A stretch of 64,000 nucleotides of DNA from Struthio camelus (lineage: Eukaryota; Chordata; Aves; Struthioniformes; Struthionidae), in NCBI RefSeq assembly GCF_040807025.1, contig NC_090945.1:50655588-50719587 (forward strand). The letters are read 5' to 3'. The notes under the pieces are model-generated. The model saw nothing but the letters and a program-made list of their open reading frames with translations, was not told where the DNA came from and made no database searches. Made by a program: the position numbers and the translations under genes. Positions 1 through 13,410 of the stretch are shown here, one piece after another; position 1 is the first letter of the stretch; every line of letters begins with the position of its first letter.

Positions 1-3000
1 TACCCCTGGGCAGGCTACATGCAGTGAGGGGACTTTATTATCAGAGAAATAGGTAGCTCTAGATTATGGCTTCTTTCATGCGAAACTGCAGCTGAGTGTA
101 AATTTTAACCTTACATACATAAAATTCCATTTGTGGATCTAACCTTTAGTTCTTTTTTTAAACAAAATTAACCACAGCACGTTTTTTTTTTTCCTTCTCT
201 CTCTTTGCTGATTTTCTCTTTCCCATCTAACCTGGGAATTGAAAGAACAAACCAGCTTGCAGCAGGCCCACAAACCACAGTTTGGAAACCAAAAAAGGTA
301 GGAAGTCAATTTGCTTAATACTCACCACACTCGAATAAACCCCAGATTCATTGGGTAAAGGGCATTTATCCTTGAAGCACACTTAACAATGGAGGAACAC
401 ACTGCTGAAATGCTCAAAGGCAAAACTGTTCTGGGATAATCAGTTTATACACATGCACAGAGTGTGCCATTCATCATATGCCCAATACAAACCACATTTC
501 TGTGCTAAAAGACAGAATGGCTCTGGAGGTTTACTGATCATAAAAGACGAGTCTTTATGTCACAACATAAGCTAACAAAACTAGCATGAAGCCATGCCTA
601 CCCTTTCTATTGCATGATACTGCAGGATAAAATGAAAAAACATATCAAGGTACCTCTTTAAAACAATGTAGAATACAAATTCATAGGACAACTCCTTCCA
701 GATACCAAAAATATGGGCTAAATGCTAGTTTCAAATCCATGTAGCCGGCTCCATGACTAACACTTGGCTCTCAGCAAAGAGATTACTGTAGGATTAAGCC
801 CTACCTTGGGAGGTACAGCAGAAACAAATCTCTAATTATCTCTAGTCTTGTACTCTGGCCATGATTTCTGTTTCTCTGGGGAAAAATAAGCTTCGTATTG
901 TCTTAAGTCTAATGGGTGTATTCTTTCAGTTAGTTTTAAAATATATATACATTTAAAGTATTAATAAGGTAATTTGTAACTTTTATTTTCTAGTCGTTAT
1001 ATGTACTTTTTAATAACAGAAATATTTTTGTAATTGTTCTTTTAGCATATATACTTGTTCATGCTAAAAAGCCTTCCTTTAAATATTTTACACTAATTCC
1101 AGATCTTCCCTTTTATGTATAACCTAAACTGCCACACAAGAAGGAATTTCGGCTTTGTAATCCGACAGTTTACCTTTTGTTACTATTTAACTAAACTATT
1201 GACAAATATTTGCAAAGCAAACTCTCTTTGTTAATGACTAAACACTATCAAGAGCAGAAATAACCTTCCTCATTCAGGGAGGAATGCCATCCAAGGGGCA
1301 AAAAATACTATCTCATTCTTTCTCTTGGGGGCAAAGTTGAAGTTGGAAGAAAAAAATAACTGAGGAAAAAACAGAAATCCTGATTTAGAAAAAGGAAATC
1401 ATGGCTTCACTGAATGGAGTGATGAGGGAAGGAAAGTGAAAGGCCTGCTTCCTAGTAATGTGAGAGAAAACATAACTGAGTATGTGACTGAGACAGAGAA
1501 TGAGGAGAACTGCAGTTTAAGTAACTTGAGAAAACCATGCGAGACAGAACTTGGTGAAGAGGAAAGGGAAGGAAAGATGAAGAACACAGGAAAAAAAAAG
1601 AAGTATAGAAATGACAGGGGACTGACAGGACATCACAGTGAGGTACAGGAAGCGAGTGAGGGAAAAACATTGGGAGAGAAATACTGATTGTTGAGTCAGA
1701 AGGAAAAACTGGACAAGTTCGAATGTTGTAGATGCAAGAGAAGTGAAAAATTCACTAAGCCACACTAAAAAAAAAACAGGAACCAGAAAAGGCAAAGAAC
1801 ATGAAAAATAAAAAATATAGGTTATCTGACATTTCCTCATTTCTACTAAATCTAATCTAAATTACACATACTTTGTTTGATATAAAGAAAGTCTGGAATG
1901 CTCTACAAGATGTTTTATTTCCCTGAAAAATCAAGCATCCAAATCATAATTCTTCTGAAATTTTTCTGTTCTGTTAGGAAAAGTAGAACAAAATGTGTTA
2001 GTCTAGGTTAAACTGAATTGATATTAAATTTGCCTTATTTTGGGTTAATCTAAAACTAGTCTTTTCACGTGTGAATTGTTGTAGAGCTTCTAGGGAGTTG
2101 TTGTTCAACTACCATATTCCATTCAATGGATTATCTTTCTGAAGGAGGACTGTAGTCTCCCATCTGCCAAAACTGCTACCGTATACAGTACTTGCAGGTT
2201 TACGTGTTTGTCATGGGAGATGTAGTCTAAATAGACATCTTGTCCAGAGAGGAAAATAGGAATGAAGTGCAGAACTGTTATCGTACATAGAGCACAGTAC
2301 ACTAACCTCGGCAGATGTGAGCCAACAACATTTCCAGGAGTATTATACTATCTTTCCATTATCCTATAAGCATATTTCAACATATTTCCTCTTCAAGACC
2401 AAGGAATGCTCAAATAGGAGGGTTTCACTTGTCTCTTTAAGCACGTAGATGTGATTGTGGCAACCTGCAGGGGACCAACTTCAGTCGGACTTGAAAGGAT
2501 GTTGATACCAGATTATTCTTGCAGTATCCAGGCCCGCTGGGTCACTCCCTCTCCTGCACCTTGTTTCAGGCTCCCCTTTCACACCTCTACTCTTCGTTTG
2601 CTTCCAGTCTGCAGCCTCATTATGTTTCTCTATTTCCTATGCTATCTCCTCTCTCATACCCAAAGATAGTTCTTCTAATCTTCATGCTATCTCTTATCAC
2701 TGAGACCACATCTCTTTCCACATTACCCCTTCTACTCTCCCCCCCCCCACCACATCCTTATTTAGTACACACAAAGTCTGTTATTAAAAATAATGTGCTT
2801 GCTTTGTTATTTCAGGTACATCAGCCTGTGTTGTCATATTCAAAGCCTGTCCAGGAGTCTTCACTCTCAAAAGGCTGCTACTGAGACCTTTTCCACAAAC
2901 GCAGAAAACAAGCCTCTTAGCTGGTGCTAGCTAAGAGGCTGGCTGAGGATCTGAGTGCATTTGTAAAACATACAGCCCTTGGTGTGTGCTGGCACAAAGA

Positions 3001-3929
3001 ATGCATATTTATGGGTCATGAAAAAAGATTCTGTACCAACAAAGAGTTTCAAGCATAAAAAAAGAGAAGATTTTTCAATTATGTTTTGTGATGTATATGC
3101 CCAGGGTGTAACACATATGCACACATTATAGGAGTGGTAATGGTAAGAAATATTCTCAGTTCTCATGGACTCTTGCTGACTCCTAGGGCTTGTTACAGAA
3201 GAAAATATATTTCAAAAAATATATTTCAAAAATATAATAAGATGGTTGGTTTGGTAACAGACACTTAAGCTATACAGAAGAAATTCACTCAAGTTCCACA
3301 GTTCTATTGTAATTCGGTTTCTTCCAGCTTTTTTAAAGACAACGACTTTATGTATTTGAGGAAATAAGTAAGTTTATATGCAAAATTAACTGGTGTGTAT
3401 TGCAAATTTGTAAGACGTTTTAGCCTTTCCTTCTGGAATCAGACGGAAGGAAGGACTAACCTCATTGATTAGTCACACAAGAGAAAAAGCTTTTCTTTTC
3501 AAAGCTTCCCTTCAAAGAACATTTGTGCCTGAATTACGAGAGACCTAAAGGATGAACTAGTCAAATGTTCTCCAAAACCTGAATAAATCAGCTTTGTGTT
3601 GAGATGAGTTGGCATCCTCCCCCACACTGGAATTTCAAAGGTGTGAGTTACTCAATGTTCTTGTATCTTCCAAAAGAAATAACAGACGTTCTCAAGCTTC
3701 TCCAAGCTGTGGCTCCAACTGTTGTGCTGAAAAAAGTCATGACCCAGTTCCTAAAAACATTAAAAATGATTTTATTTCGCTTTACATTTTATTAGCCCGT
3801 TGCTCTGCCTATTTATACCATTAACCATGACGCTTTCAACAACAAAGAGACTTATCACACACTAATTGAAACCAATGTCAGCACTCCGGTGTCAGCCAGT
3901 CCTTTAGAAACGTTGGCAAGCATACTCAC
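1..3929. other. Intergenic DNA, no gene seen
   Basis: AT-rich sequence with many stops in all frames. The short open frames lack splice context or any recognisable protein. A purine-rich stretch lies at about 1390-1700. No tRNA or other structured RNA was recognised. In mammals WWC2 and claudin genes lie upstream of CDKN2AIP, but no part of them is visible here. Confidence 0.6.
2911..2940. repeat. Perfect 12-bp hairpin
   Basis: AGCCTCTTAGCT is followed by a six-base spacer and its exact reverse complement. No T-run follows it and no transcript context is seen, so it is recorded only as a short inverted repeat. Confidence 0.7.
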
Positions 3930-4250
3930 TGAACTCGTGTTTAAAGAAGTCTAGTCTTTGCATAATCTCTAGCTCTTGAGGTGCTGAGAACACCAAAATA
4001 ATAGACGCAGGAACCAAAGCAATTTGACGAGGATCAGTGCCTTTCCAATTACAACCCAAAACTATAAGGTAGACCTGCCTTCTCTCTACTTTACCAAAGA
4101 GGTATTATTAGAGTCCTGCTCGAGTAAAACACAAACAAATCACTGATGCCGCCAGGGAATAAAGCTCTTGAACTGCTAGTTTAGAATGAGCCCCGTGCAG
4201 GGTATGACTCAACCCAATTCAACACCCAGCTACCATTTGCACGTACTCCT
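3930..4250 (+). repeat. Left arm of a long inverted repeat
   Basis: Positions 3965-4215 are the exact reverse complement of 6640-6890 (251 bp, no mismatch when compared base by base). Weaker similarity continues outward to about 3930 and inward to about 4250. The arm contains AATAAA near 4169 when read on the + strand. I do not recognise the family. An LTR-type repeat, a transposon end with long terminal inverted repeats, or an inverted segmental copy are all possible. Near-identity of the core against diverged edges suggests either a recent origin or homogenisation between the arms. Confidence 0.9.
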
Positions 4251-6580
4251 TAGTCCATCTCACATCCCCTAACTGCTTACTTGACAAGAGGTAGCACATG
4301 ACGTAAAATTTCTGAACTAGGCAAATACTAACTGGTGCTCTAGCATACCTTACAGAAATGGTAACAGTTGAGCTTGTACCAAAACCTTTTCCCCATGGGA
4401 GCATTCATGTGATCGTCTCTTTACCCACTTGCCAATATTCACAAAAGCTGCAGGATTTTAAGTATGTTTGATGTTTAAATACAATTTCCTCCTCAACTTT
4501 GGCTGAAATTGGTCCATAGACTCAAAACTTGTTATCGGCTGATTGACAGGCAGACAGCATGAAACAAGGCAAAATACTAGTACTGCACTAAATTAATGTG
4601 TCCCGTACTAAACACATTAAAATTGCCTGATTGACAGATCATAGAAAGTAATTGCTATGGTGAAATCATTAACTAGTACTGTGTTAACTGTGTGGAGCTC
4701 TGCAAACAATGATTCTCTTGTAAGGTTTTTCAGTGACCTAAGAGAATGGTATCTTTCTCTTCAGGATTTATGGGCTCAAATACTAAAGAGTTTGTTATCC
4801 AAGTCAGACAAGTCTATTACAGTAGAGCCTTCTGCACTTAAAGTCTCTGTTGATAACACTAGTCATTTGTTAAAGCCATATTGATAATCCTGAGAGACTT
4901 TTTTAAGCACAGTGCAAGCACTTTCTTACTCTAGGAGAGATCAGATGATTATAAGCAACTAAAAAGCGTATTTAATTTTGTCTCTCATAGCACATTACAC
5001 AATTTTTAGTTGAATATAGTCAGATAAAGAATAAGTCTGTCTCCTTACAGTTAATTACCTCAAAAAGTCAAAATATCCTTTTGAAGGAAATAAAATGTTT
5101 TGACGGGTGACAACAGAAGTGATTTTATACAAAATAACTTCTTTACTGCCTTGTTTCCTACATACATCAATTAGTCAGGACCACAGCTCTCCAGACATTC
5201 ATGGCTTTCTGAACTATGGCTTTTGGAGACTTTTTCACATAAGGAGGAAGGAGTCCTCCTTACCTGCAGCCAGACACAGGTTTTGTGTATGGTTTATTCA
5301 TACAGTGTGTGTATGTCACTTGAATGACTTAAATCAAAGGCTCTTTTACTATATACCTGCTAGAATCAATATTTAACTTCCGAATGATTAATAGGATTTT
5401 CAGCTTGGGAATCAGGCCTTCCTGAATACTAAAGAATCAGATACCTAGCAGTGTTTATTGAGTGTATAATTCCCTTTTTAAAAGCATACAAATGCTGAGA
5501 CTCCATGACCTGTCACCTTAATTAGCCACCCATGCTAGACAACTAAAGAGACATTTTATTATCATCGCTTTTTGTTCTTGAATGCCAAAAAAACAATTTT
5601 GCCTTCTATTACATACTTGGAGAAATCATTAAGAATTGTATGTTTGCAACAAAAGAAGTTCTGCTTGAGATACATCCTGGCTATTGTAACTGTGTTCCCA
5701 GAGTTATTCTACCTATGGGAAACTTCAAGTTGTGGCATTTGAAGTCATTTTTCAGGAATCTCCACCACTAGGTCATATCTAGAGATGGTAAAAGGACAGG
5801 TTGTGCAACTCACATGGCAGCACTACATTGGAATGAGCTACTATACAGCTTTTCCATGCCTGCCCTATGTCTGCAGGGAAGGACCTTCACTAGTATTGAA
5901 TAAACAAGAGTGAACATGAATTACATTTAACCTTTTTATGCAACATCTAAAAGCATTTCCTTGCAACTCGGATTAAATATCAAGTTCTCCTAATGGAACA
6001 GAATCACCTGGAAAAGGAAAGCTGCCTCTAAAGCTCTGCACAGACTATGCTCCCTAAAGCCCTAGTGGGACAACGTGTGAATGCTGTCTCCTTTGGCCTG
6101 CCTTCTTTCCAAGTGCTCTGTTTTCTCTACTGGAAGAACAGTTTTTGTGCTCTCTGTGCATCAAGATTCAGTAACACCCCAAGAAAAGCATCTTAACAAG
6201 AAATATTAAGAGTCATGCCAAGCATGTTACTACGACAGAGTTTCATCTGAGCTTGGGTTTTGGTACAGGTGTCTGCAGGATTCCTTTTTGTCAAAAGGGA
6301 TAGGGAAAGAAATAGTGTCATAGAGAAGAAAATTCATATTCTGTTTAGCTGAGTTTAGCACCCTTTATTTCCTCTTTCCAAAACTTTAAGTATACCTTAG
6401 TACAGTGAATGGTATCAGGGACTGATCACCATCACCGAGGGACTGAAGCCCTCCATGACAAACTGGTATGCGTGTTCACACTGCTGGAGTCCCGGGGACT
6501 CCTGTTGAGGCTCACGTGAGGGCTTTCAGAGTAGTTTCGTCTCCCTCTCCATTCAGGCCTTAGGCTCTCCTGTGGTTAAT
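4251..6580. other. Spacer between the inverted-repeat arms
   Basis: About 2.3 kb of AT-rich DNA. The longest open stretch (4657-4884, + strand) resembles no protein I recognise, and no transposase motif is visible. If the arms are terminal inverted repeats of one element, this spacer would be its interior, but nothing coding supports that. Confidence 0.5.
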
Positions 6581-6925
6581 CTAATGGCACGCGAATGATA
6601 GCTGGGTGTTTTTAATGGTGCACTTACCCAGTGGGAACCGGGTTGAGTCATACCCTGCACGGGGCTCATTCTAAACTAGCAGTTCAAGAGCTTTATTCCC
6701 TGGCGGCATCAGTGATTTGTTTGTGTTTTACTCGAGCAGGACTCTAATAATACCTCTTTGGTAAAGTAGAGAGAAGGCAGGTCTACCTTATAGTTTTGGG
6801 TTGTAATTGGAAAGGCACTGATCCTCGTCAAATTGCTTTGGTTCCTGCGTCTATTATTTTGGTGTTCTCAGCACCTCAAGAGCTAGAGATAATGTGAAGA
6901 CTGGACATCTTTAACCTGGAAGCAT
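6581..6925 (-). repeat. Right arm of a long inverted repeat
   Basis: Reverse complement of the arm at 3930-4250. The perfectly matching core is 6640-6890. The right arm appears slightly longer, and similarity resumes beyond the core at about 6590-6610. Sequence further upstream (about 6400-6580) may belong to the same repeat unit, but no partner for it is found in the left arm. Confidence 0.9.
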
Positions 6926-9900
6926 AATGATGGAATTAAATCATGGGAAACACGGAAAAGAGGCAGGCATACTGGGAGAAGGGGGGTGGGGGGTGACTAC
7001 TTTCTACATCCATGTAGAAAGCCAGGTTTCATTCATTTGCTTCCCACACAACACCTCATTTAGGTAGGCTGCTATACCAGATAAAACTAATGCCTTACAT
7101 GAATTCTAGTGTATTACATCAATAGTTATCTTTATCAACCATACTTGTAGTCTTGCCAAAGAACATTATCAATGTTGTTTGACAAAGATCTTTTTTCCCT
7201 GAATAAAATAGGCACTTTATGGTTATGAATGAAAATGTGATATTTGAGGCTGCTAAACATTGAGAACATGTGGATTTCCCAGTTCTCTAGCTCTCAGTCC
7301 ACCTCTCAGAGATGTTCTTAGTCTCTAAAAATCTTAAATTGCGTATACTGGTTATTAGTTTAAATTCTGCTCCATTCTCATCACTTCCGATTGCTTTTCA
7401 GAGGGTATAACTCACCTTTCGCTAACTACACAATATGATAAAATCAGGGAATTTATAAAAGGCACAGAAATGAACAAAATAGCCATTTTATGTTAGCTTT
7501 TCATAAAACACAATTATGCAGGACTGTATGTAACCCCATTACTGAAAACAGAAATTCTAAACCAGATGTGGCCACTATTTGTCTGGTCAACACTGTGGAA
7601 GAATTCAATCGTGATGCTGGTGGGGGACCTGTAAAAAGACTCCGCAGTGCCCCCCTCCCCCAACCCTGAGCACAGTCCTCCCTGAGTGAGACGAATGGGC
7701 TACAGGCCCTCAGGGTGCAGTCTAGTAATGCTGCTAAGCTAATCTAACAGTCATCTGCCCCAAAAGGCACAGTCCCAGTCCCCCTCTTTCTCTCTTAGTC
7801 CCTGCCACAAATTTCTTCCAGGAATCAACACATGTAAGCAACTTTTGTATGGTAAATTAAACATCCTATGCTGAAGCTACTCCCTGGAAGTTAGAGTTAC
7901 AAATAAAAGAAATAATTTGGTTTACTCTACTTTTTTACTGCTCTGAAAATTACAGCACCTAAAATCACTCTCATTGCAGCTTGCACTGTACAGACATACA
8001 GCAAAGAGACTGTTTTGACTCTGAATTGCTTATTATTTATAATTACACTCCTAGACAGAAGACAAACAAGAAGAGGACGTGATACTGGTTAATAAGAAAA
8101 AGCGGTTTGAGAAAAGCACTTGCGTAGCTATGTTCAGATTCTGACAAACCTCGGGGCAGAAAAGAAGAGATGTTTGAAAAAGCACGGGAAGATGGACTTG
8201 TGGGTATTTAAAGGGATTTCCTGCTATACATAATCAGCAGCATGGGGGAAAGCAGGAAAGTGTATGTACAGGAATGCTTTAAAACACTGGCATCATACTG
8301 GCCAGTATATACTGGCAGTGAGGGACTACTTCTTGATGTTAGAGAAGACATATAGCTTGAAAAGTAAAGAGAAGTCATTTCGTACAGTGAAGAAAAGGGA
8401 GCCAACGGCACTGTGCAAAGAGAGGAGTGACAGGACTGGAATAATGAGCCAAGAAAATGACCTTCGCAGTTGCACTGAAAGACAATGAAAGTGTTGTTAA
8501 GTGCTCTTACGCACATAGCTCCCGGCAGGTTGTTACTGGGGCAAGGGGGGATGGATGGCCATGAGAGCTGGGAATGTAAGCAAGATATAACTGAAAAAGA
8601 TAAAAAGCAATAACTGGAAATCAACCTTGAAAACAGACTAGAACCCACAGATTAACAAATTGAACAGCTGGTTTGGAAGAGACAAGAGCCAGCACCAGTG
8701 CATCCTATCATTAAGTATCCTGTAATTAAATGTAGAAATATTTTGTAAGAATTGCACACAAATCTGAGACTGCAGTCTGGAAAGAAGCAGTAACGAAGAC
8801 TGTAACTCGGAAGGAGTGTCAGTCCTGAATCACTTAAGCACACTCTGAACTTCAGGTAGCTTGGACAGTTCTTGGCCAAGTGCAATAGTTAACTGATTTT
8901 CTTTCAGTGTCTCCGCAGTTTTCCCTTAGGGAATTAAAAACCATAAGCAAGCAAAGATGAAGGACAAGGCTTAAGAAAATGCCTGTCTCCTGCCAGAATT
9001 CTTGAGCATTGATTTGGGGATACAAAGAAGATGCTGATCCGAATTAGCAGGCTACTCATGGATTCTCCCAGCGTACTCAGTTCCCCTGGGTGATACTGGT
9101 CTGCGTACAGCCTAAACTGTAATCAAATTTCTGGTTTGTCCAAAAAGCAAACTTTCTTTTCTCATTCTGTCCAGATGTTGATCTGCCAGGGAAAAGGGAT
9201 TTGCTATAAGCCTTGAGGTGTGGTGTACTAACCAACGTGGACAGATCAGACTACAAACCACATTTAGGGAAACTTGGGAGATCTAAAGGACTACTTTCAT
9301 GCACTGATAGCAAAGGATAGTCTGACAGCTAGGGAACTTCAGCTGGGAGCTGGTAATTATCAGGTGCTCCCTCCCTCTTTTCACAGAATAAAACCCTGTG
9401 CAGTCGAAACTCTGCAATCTCTGAAAAGCTTCACTGGAGTTTGCCCTCTGGAGATTGTGGGGAGAAGCAGAGTGACACTTCCCTAACTAATTATATAGCT
9501 TTATCTGCCTTCCTAGATGGATGTTTCTGGGGGGAAACCTGAAAGAAATTTAAATTTTGAAGCTTTCTATACAGTCTTGCCATATTTTTGGCCGCTTTAA
9601 AAAAGTAGTTAGTCAGTGCTCCATTTATCTAAATAAATGCAGTTTGAGTTACACATCTCTAAGGCATGGCCCATCACCCATAACCTCAGACTAAGTTTTC
9701 CTGGTATCGTCAGTGCCTCCTTCTGTGCTTTTGTACAGCCTGGTAGTTTGAGGACAAGCTGCATCCAACCTGGGAATAAACTGTACCATCCTAAGGTTGC
9801 CCTACGGTGAGATGTGTCACATTTCCAGCATGGCCTGAAAGGAATCAAAGACAGGATTACCCTGAGCTAGTAGCTCATAGCACTAGCAAGATGAAATAGT

Positions 9901-12124
9901 CCTGTAAATCGTTAACGTCCTGTGGCCTATGTGTTGTTAGGGTCTTTTCCCTTTCCTTTTCTAGGACTAGAATCAATTTGTGATTAGTTCTGCTCTGCAA
10001 GTCTGAGAACTTCTAAATACACAGGCATCAGGTCTTGCAATCAGACAGTTCTTCATGACACTCCTTCTGGGTTGTCTGGCAGGCTTTCACATGACACTGT
10101 CTTCTCAGCATAGTAATGTTTCATCTGGTCTTTGGAGGAACATTGATAGTTTTGATATCTTTGTTCATTATTTGCTAAATGCATGTAGGGAGCAACATTT
10201 CCTGCCTAAGTAAAAGTGTATCTCTACGTTTGGTGTTCATTTCTTACCAATAGATTCCCTCTCATTGAATTATGGAATGGGAAGAGATCTATTCAAAGGA
10301 TGCTTTACATTGTCTTAATTTTCTCTGTACTGCTCTCAGTTATAGTATTTTTCCTTAAGAAAGAGGTTTTGTTTCCTCAGTCTTGGCTACATTAAACTTG
10401 ATCACCTTTAAGTCACTGTTTCACATTTATATATGAAGAGAAGAAAAGAGAAAGTACCCTTCTACAAACTCATCAGAAGTTTGCCTCTTACAGATTGTTT
10501 AACCGTTCAGCAAATAAAGAAACCACAAGCTTGTGCTTGTGGTATCAGAGGTCAAGGGTCTAGCTTATAAAAAAAAACTAGTAGCATGGTAGCCATAAAA
10601 TATTTTATGTTGTTGCTGGCTCTCTTTTGTTTGTGTAAATGATCTCCACACAGTCACTGTAGAAACAAATCTCTGGTGCTGTCCCAGAATAAGAATGCAT
10701 TTGATTTTTGTCACAGGGTTACCTTTTGAGTTCCTGTCTGCAGTAATTAATCATAAATCATTGCTTCCAGGCCTTCTTCTCCATTACTGTTCTCTAAACA
10801 GCAGTGCCTGATTTTGTATATATAATGATTATTATTTCTTCCCAGGTGTATTACCTTACATTTATCTATATTAAATCTCATTTCATTTTCTTCTGTCCAT
10901 CTCTCAAAATTTGCCCCTAGCCCTGTTCTCCAGTGAGGAGAGATCCTTACTCAGAGATGCTTTGTTTATGGGGTGCATTGCTGGAAGGCTGCAATAGGTA
11001 AAATAATTGTGTAGCTTCTAGACTTTTCATTTCCTCTTTTCTGCATTCCAGTTCTGCTTCTTCTGATGTAGTCATCCACTTCAATTCAATCGAGACTGAG
11101 CGTTTAAAGAGCTGGCCCATTGTGTGGCTACTGGCACTAGTCCCGTTATTGAAATTTCCTAATCCTTTGTTTGGATTAAATTTCTTGTTCTCTCTGAAAC
11201 AGGCATGGGGGATGAGAGAAGAGCTTAAACTACATTGTACTGTATCCCTAGCCTGCAAAAAATATTTCATAAAAGCGGCTTGTAAATACTCTCACTGTCT
11301 GCTGTTTTTCTGCACCTGAAGGAAGTTGTTTAATTTCATGCCAGGACCTTGTTTTTGCCCTGTTTGGATTCTGTTGTGTCCGTGCTGGACTCAAGTTTGA
11401 TTTTTAGCTGACAGATATTTAGTTCTGGGCTAGCATTTGGCACAGCTACCCCAGTACTGTAGATCATCATTGATTTGCAGCCTGAGCTCTCTCAAGTCTT
11501 CTAAAATTCTCTGCCCGTACCAGCAAAATGAAGGTGAACTAGCTGAAAACATCCCTTCGGGTTTTAGATAGCCTTTGACAAACCTTGCCCATGAAGTGGA
11601 TTTGCCTGATTCCAGCCAGCAGCCTCACCAAACCTGGGCAAGCCCCTCAAACAGATGAGAAAGCGAATCTTTTCCCAGTGTCACTTGAAATGTTCTTGAA
11701 ACGCTCTATAGATGCCAACAATTGCTTTTGCAGCCTACTCAGGGGTTTGGGAGTTCCTGCTCCCTCCCTGTCACCGGCACTAATGATCATGCAATCCCGC
11801 AGGGAGTCAGCTCAGTGGTGATGCTAATTAATTACTGCAGACAGGAGCTCAAAATGTAACATTGTTGCAAAAATCAAGTGCCTATGCTGTTTTGTCTGCA
11901 GCTGGTCTCTAATGACTGTATTTGGGGAAAATCTTCAGCATAGCTAAGAGCAAAATCTCTCTCTCTCCCTCCGCCCCCCATCTGCTGTTAAAGAAATATA
12001 GTAGTCAACGACTGAGTGGTAGCAAATGCCACAAATTAGAAGCTGGCTGCTGTGAAATACAGGCTGAAGAAAAATTAGTTTTCAACAGCTTTAACAGTAG
12101 GTTGTTTTTAGGAAGGATATTGCT
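6926..12124. other. Intergenic DNA, no gene seen
   Basis: Mixed AT-rich sequence without convincing coding frames, RNA genes or recognisable young repeats. The longest minus-strand open frame (8208-8648) has no recognisable domain and no splice or promoter context, and is treated as chance. Confidence 0.55.
10522..10543. repeat. Short perfect hairpin
   Basis: ACCACAAGC and GCTTGTGGT flank a four-base loop. This is a minor inverted repeat with no functional context. Confidence 0.6.
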
Positions 12125-12290
12125 AGAAACATAAGACTGGAAGAGACCATCTGGGTCACCAAGTCGGTCCCTGCAAACACAAGCTGCCGTTCCATAATCA
12201 TTGAGTCCAGAATGATCTGCAGAATATTGGCTCCACATGCCTTCATACATGACAGGCCTCTTTCAACATTTTACAATAATCTTAAGACCT
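12125..12290 (-). mobile_element. CR1-type LINE remnant (minus strand)
   Basis: The stretch beginning AAGACTGGAAGAGACCA, followed by a GGTCAC.AAGT.GGTCCCTGC pattern and TTCCATAATCATT, resembles the reverse complement of a CR1-like LINE 3' end, where the GGTC...TCCA block abuts the terminal repeats. It is heavily diverged and 5'-truncated, as CR1 copies usually are. The family-level call rests on memory of CR1 consensus sequences and is approximate. Confidence 0.55.
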
Positions 12291-13269
12291 ACTGTGAACT
12301 CAAAAAGTCACATCGATAATGTGCTTCAGGAAAAGAACAAGTGAAATCACAGGCATTGTCAGTGTCTGAGGATGTGGGTTCACAATCCAGCCTTTATCCC
12401 TTCCCCATCTCTCCACTTGTTCCAGCACACCAGAGCAAATCAGCTTGCGGGTTTGGCACAAAACTCACCGTATAAAATAGCGATTCATTTTCAGCCACAT
12501 CAGCTCCTTGAAATCAGTCAAGAAAGAGCTGGGTTTTTTTTTTTTTTTTTTTTGGCAAGGTTAGTTCTTGGCTGCTAAGCTCCCTGGACCAACCCACCGC
12601 TCAGCTGCATGAACATGAGGAGGGACTATGGCAGCTCTGCCCAAGATCAGCACAAACTGCCATGGAACTGCACTCTAGAGATGAAATTTCAAATTGCAGC
12701 AAAACCGACCAAATGGCTAGCTGCCGCTGAAAGGAGCAGTGCCACACAATCCTGCCCTGCCGGCATTGCTGTTCACTAAACCGTTCAGCCACTACTCACT
12801 TTTTATGGTGGGGTTTGTTTTCTTCTAGTTCAGCTCACTGTGGCCACCAGAGAAGTGGAAACGTATGGCCCAGGAGGAGGGGGAGGCACTGGCAAACTGC
12901 TAAAGTTGTCTGGTTGTACTGCAGAGGTGGCCTGCATAAGCAGTTCCCCATACCCTTTGGCTGCTCTTATCTGCTCCTGTACCATTCACGTGTCAGCACA
13001 CATAGTGGTACAGCCTTGTGATGGATCAGATCAAGGGGCTGATTAGGCTGAAAAACTTTGGAGAGAAAAAAGCATCATTTTCTTCAGCCAGGAGAGTTCC
13101 CTGATCCAGCTCACACTGCAGCTGAAGAGTATTTGCCTGTATGATGGGAGGGACCACGTCAGAACAAGAAAAAGTGGATAGGCATAGCAGATAAAGAGTT
13201 GGAGGAGTGGCTGGCAAAGATTTACTTAAAAATACAGCCTTGGGTCCCTATAATAAATGAAGGTTGTTC
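12291..13269. other. Intergenic DNA with a 20-base T-run
   Basis: A T-run spans 12534-12553. A B-box-like motif at 12377-12388 has no A box or cloverleaf around it, so no tRNA is called. No coding gene is seen. Confidence 0.5.
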
Positions 13270-13410
13270 AGTAATTTTTTCAGATGATCCTGAGAGGTCC
13301 ATTCCTGAGCAAGCGTTGGTGATAGGCTGTTTCAAGCACTGAGCTGAACTAGATAACTTCCAGAGGTCCCATCCAAACATTTCTATGATCCTATAATTTC
13401 CTACTACAGG
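13270..13410 (+). mobile_element. CR1 LINE 3' end remnant
   Basis: GAGCTGAACTAGATAACTTC, then CAGAGGTCCCATCCAAAC and TTCTATGATCCTATA, match the well-known CR1 3' terminus in sense orientation, including the degenerate ATTCTATGA-type terminal repeats. The 5' part is truncated or too diverged to place. The GATGATCCTGAGAGGTCC block at about 13283 may be a second, overlapping CR1 trace. Confidence 0.7.

Noticed and set aside
1399-1840. Overlapping minus-strand open frames at 1.4-1.8 kb
   Set aside because: They are the complement of a purine-rich tract, giving Ser/Phe/Leu-rich low-complexity peptides with no splice or promoter context.
4657-4884. Open frame between the inverted-repeat arms as a transposase
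   Set aside because: Only 75 codons, no catalytic motif, no resemblance to a transposase.
12377-12388. B-box-like motif suggesting a tRNA or tRNA-derived SINE
   Set aside because: No A box at the right distance and no cloverleaf pairing.
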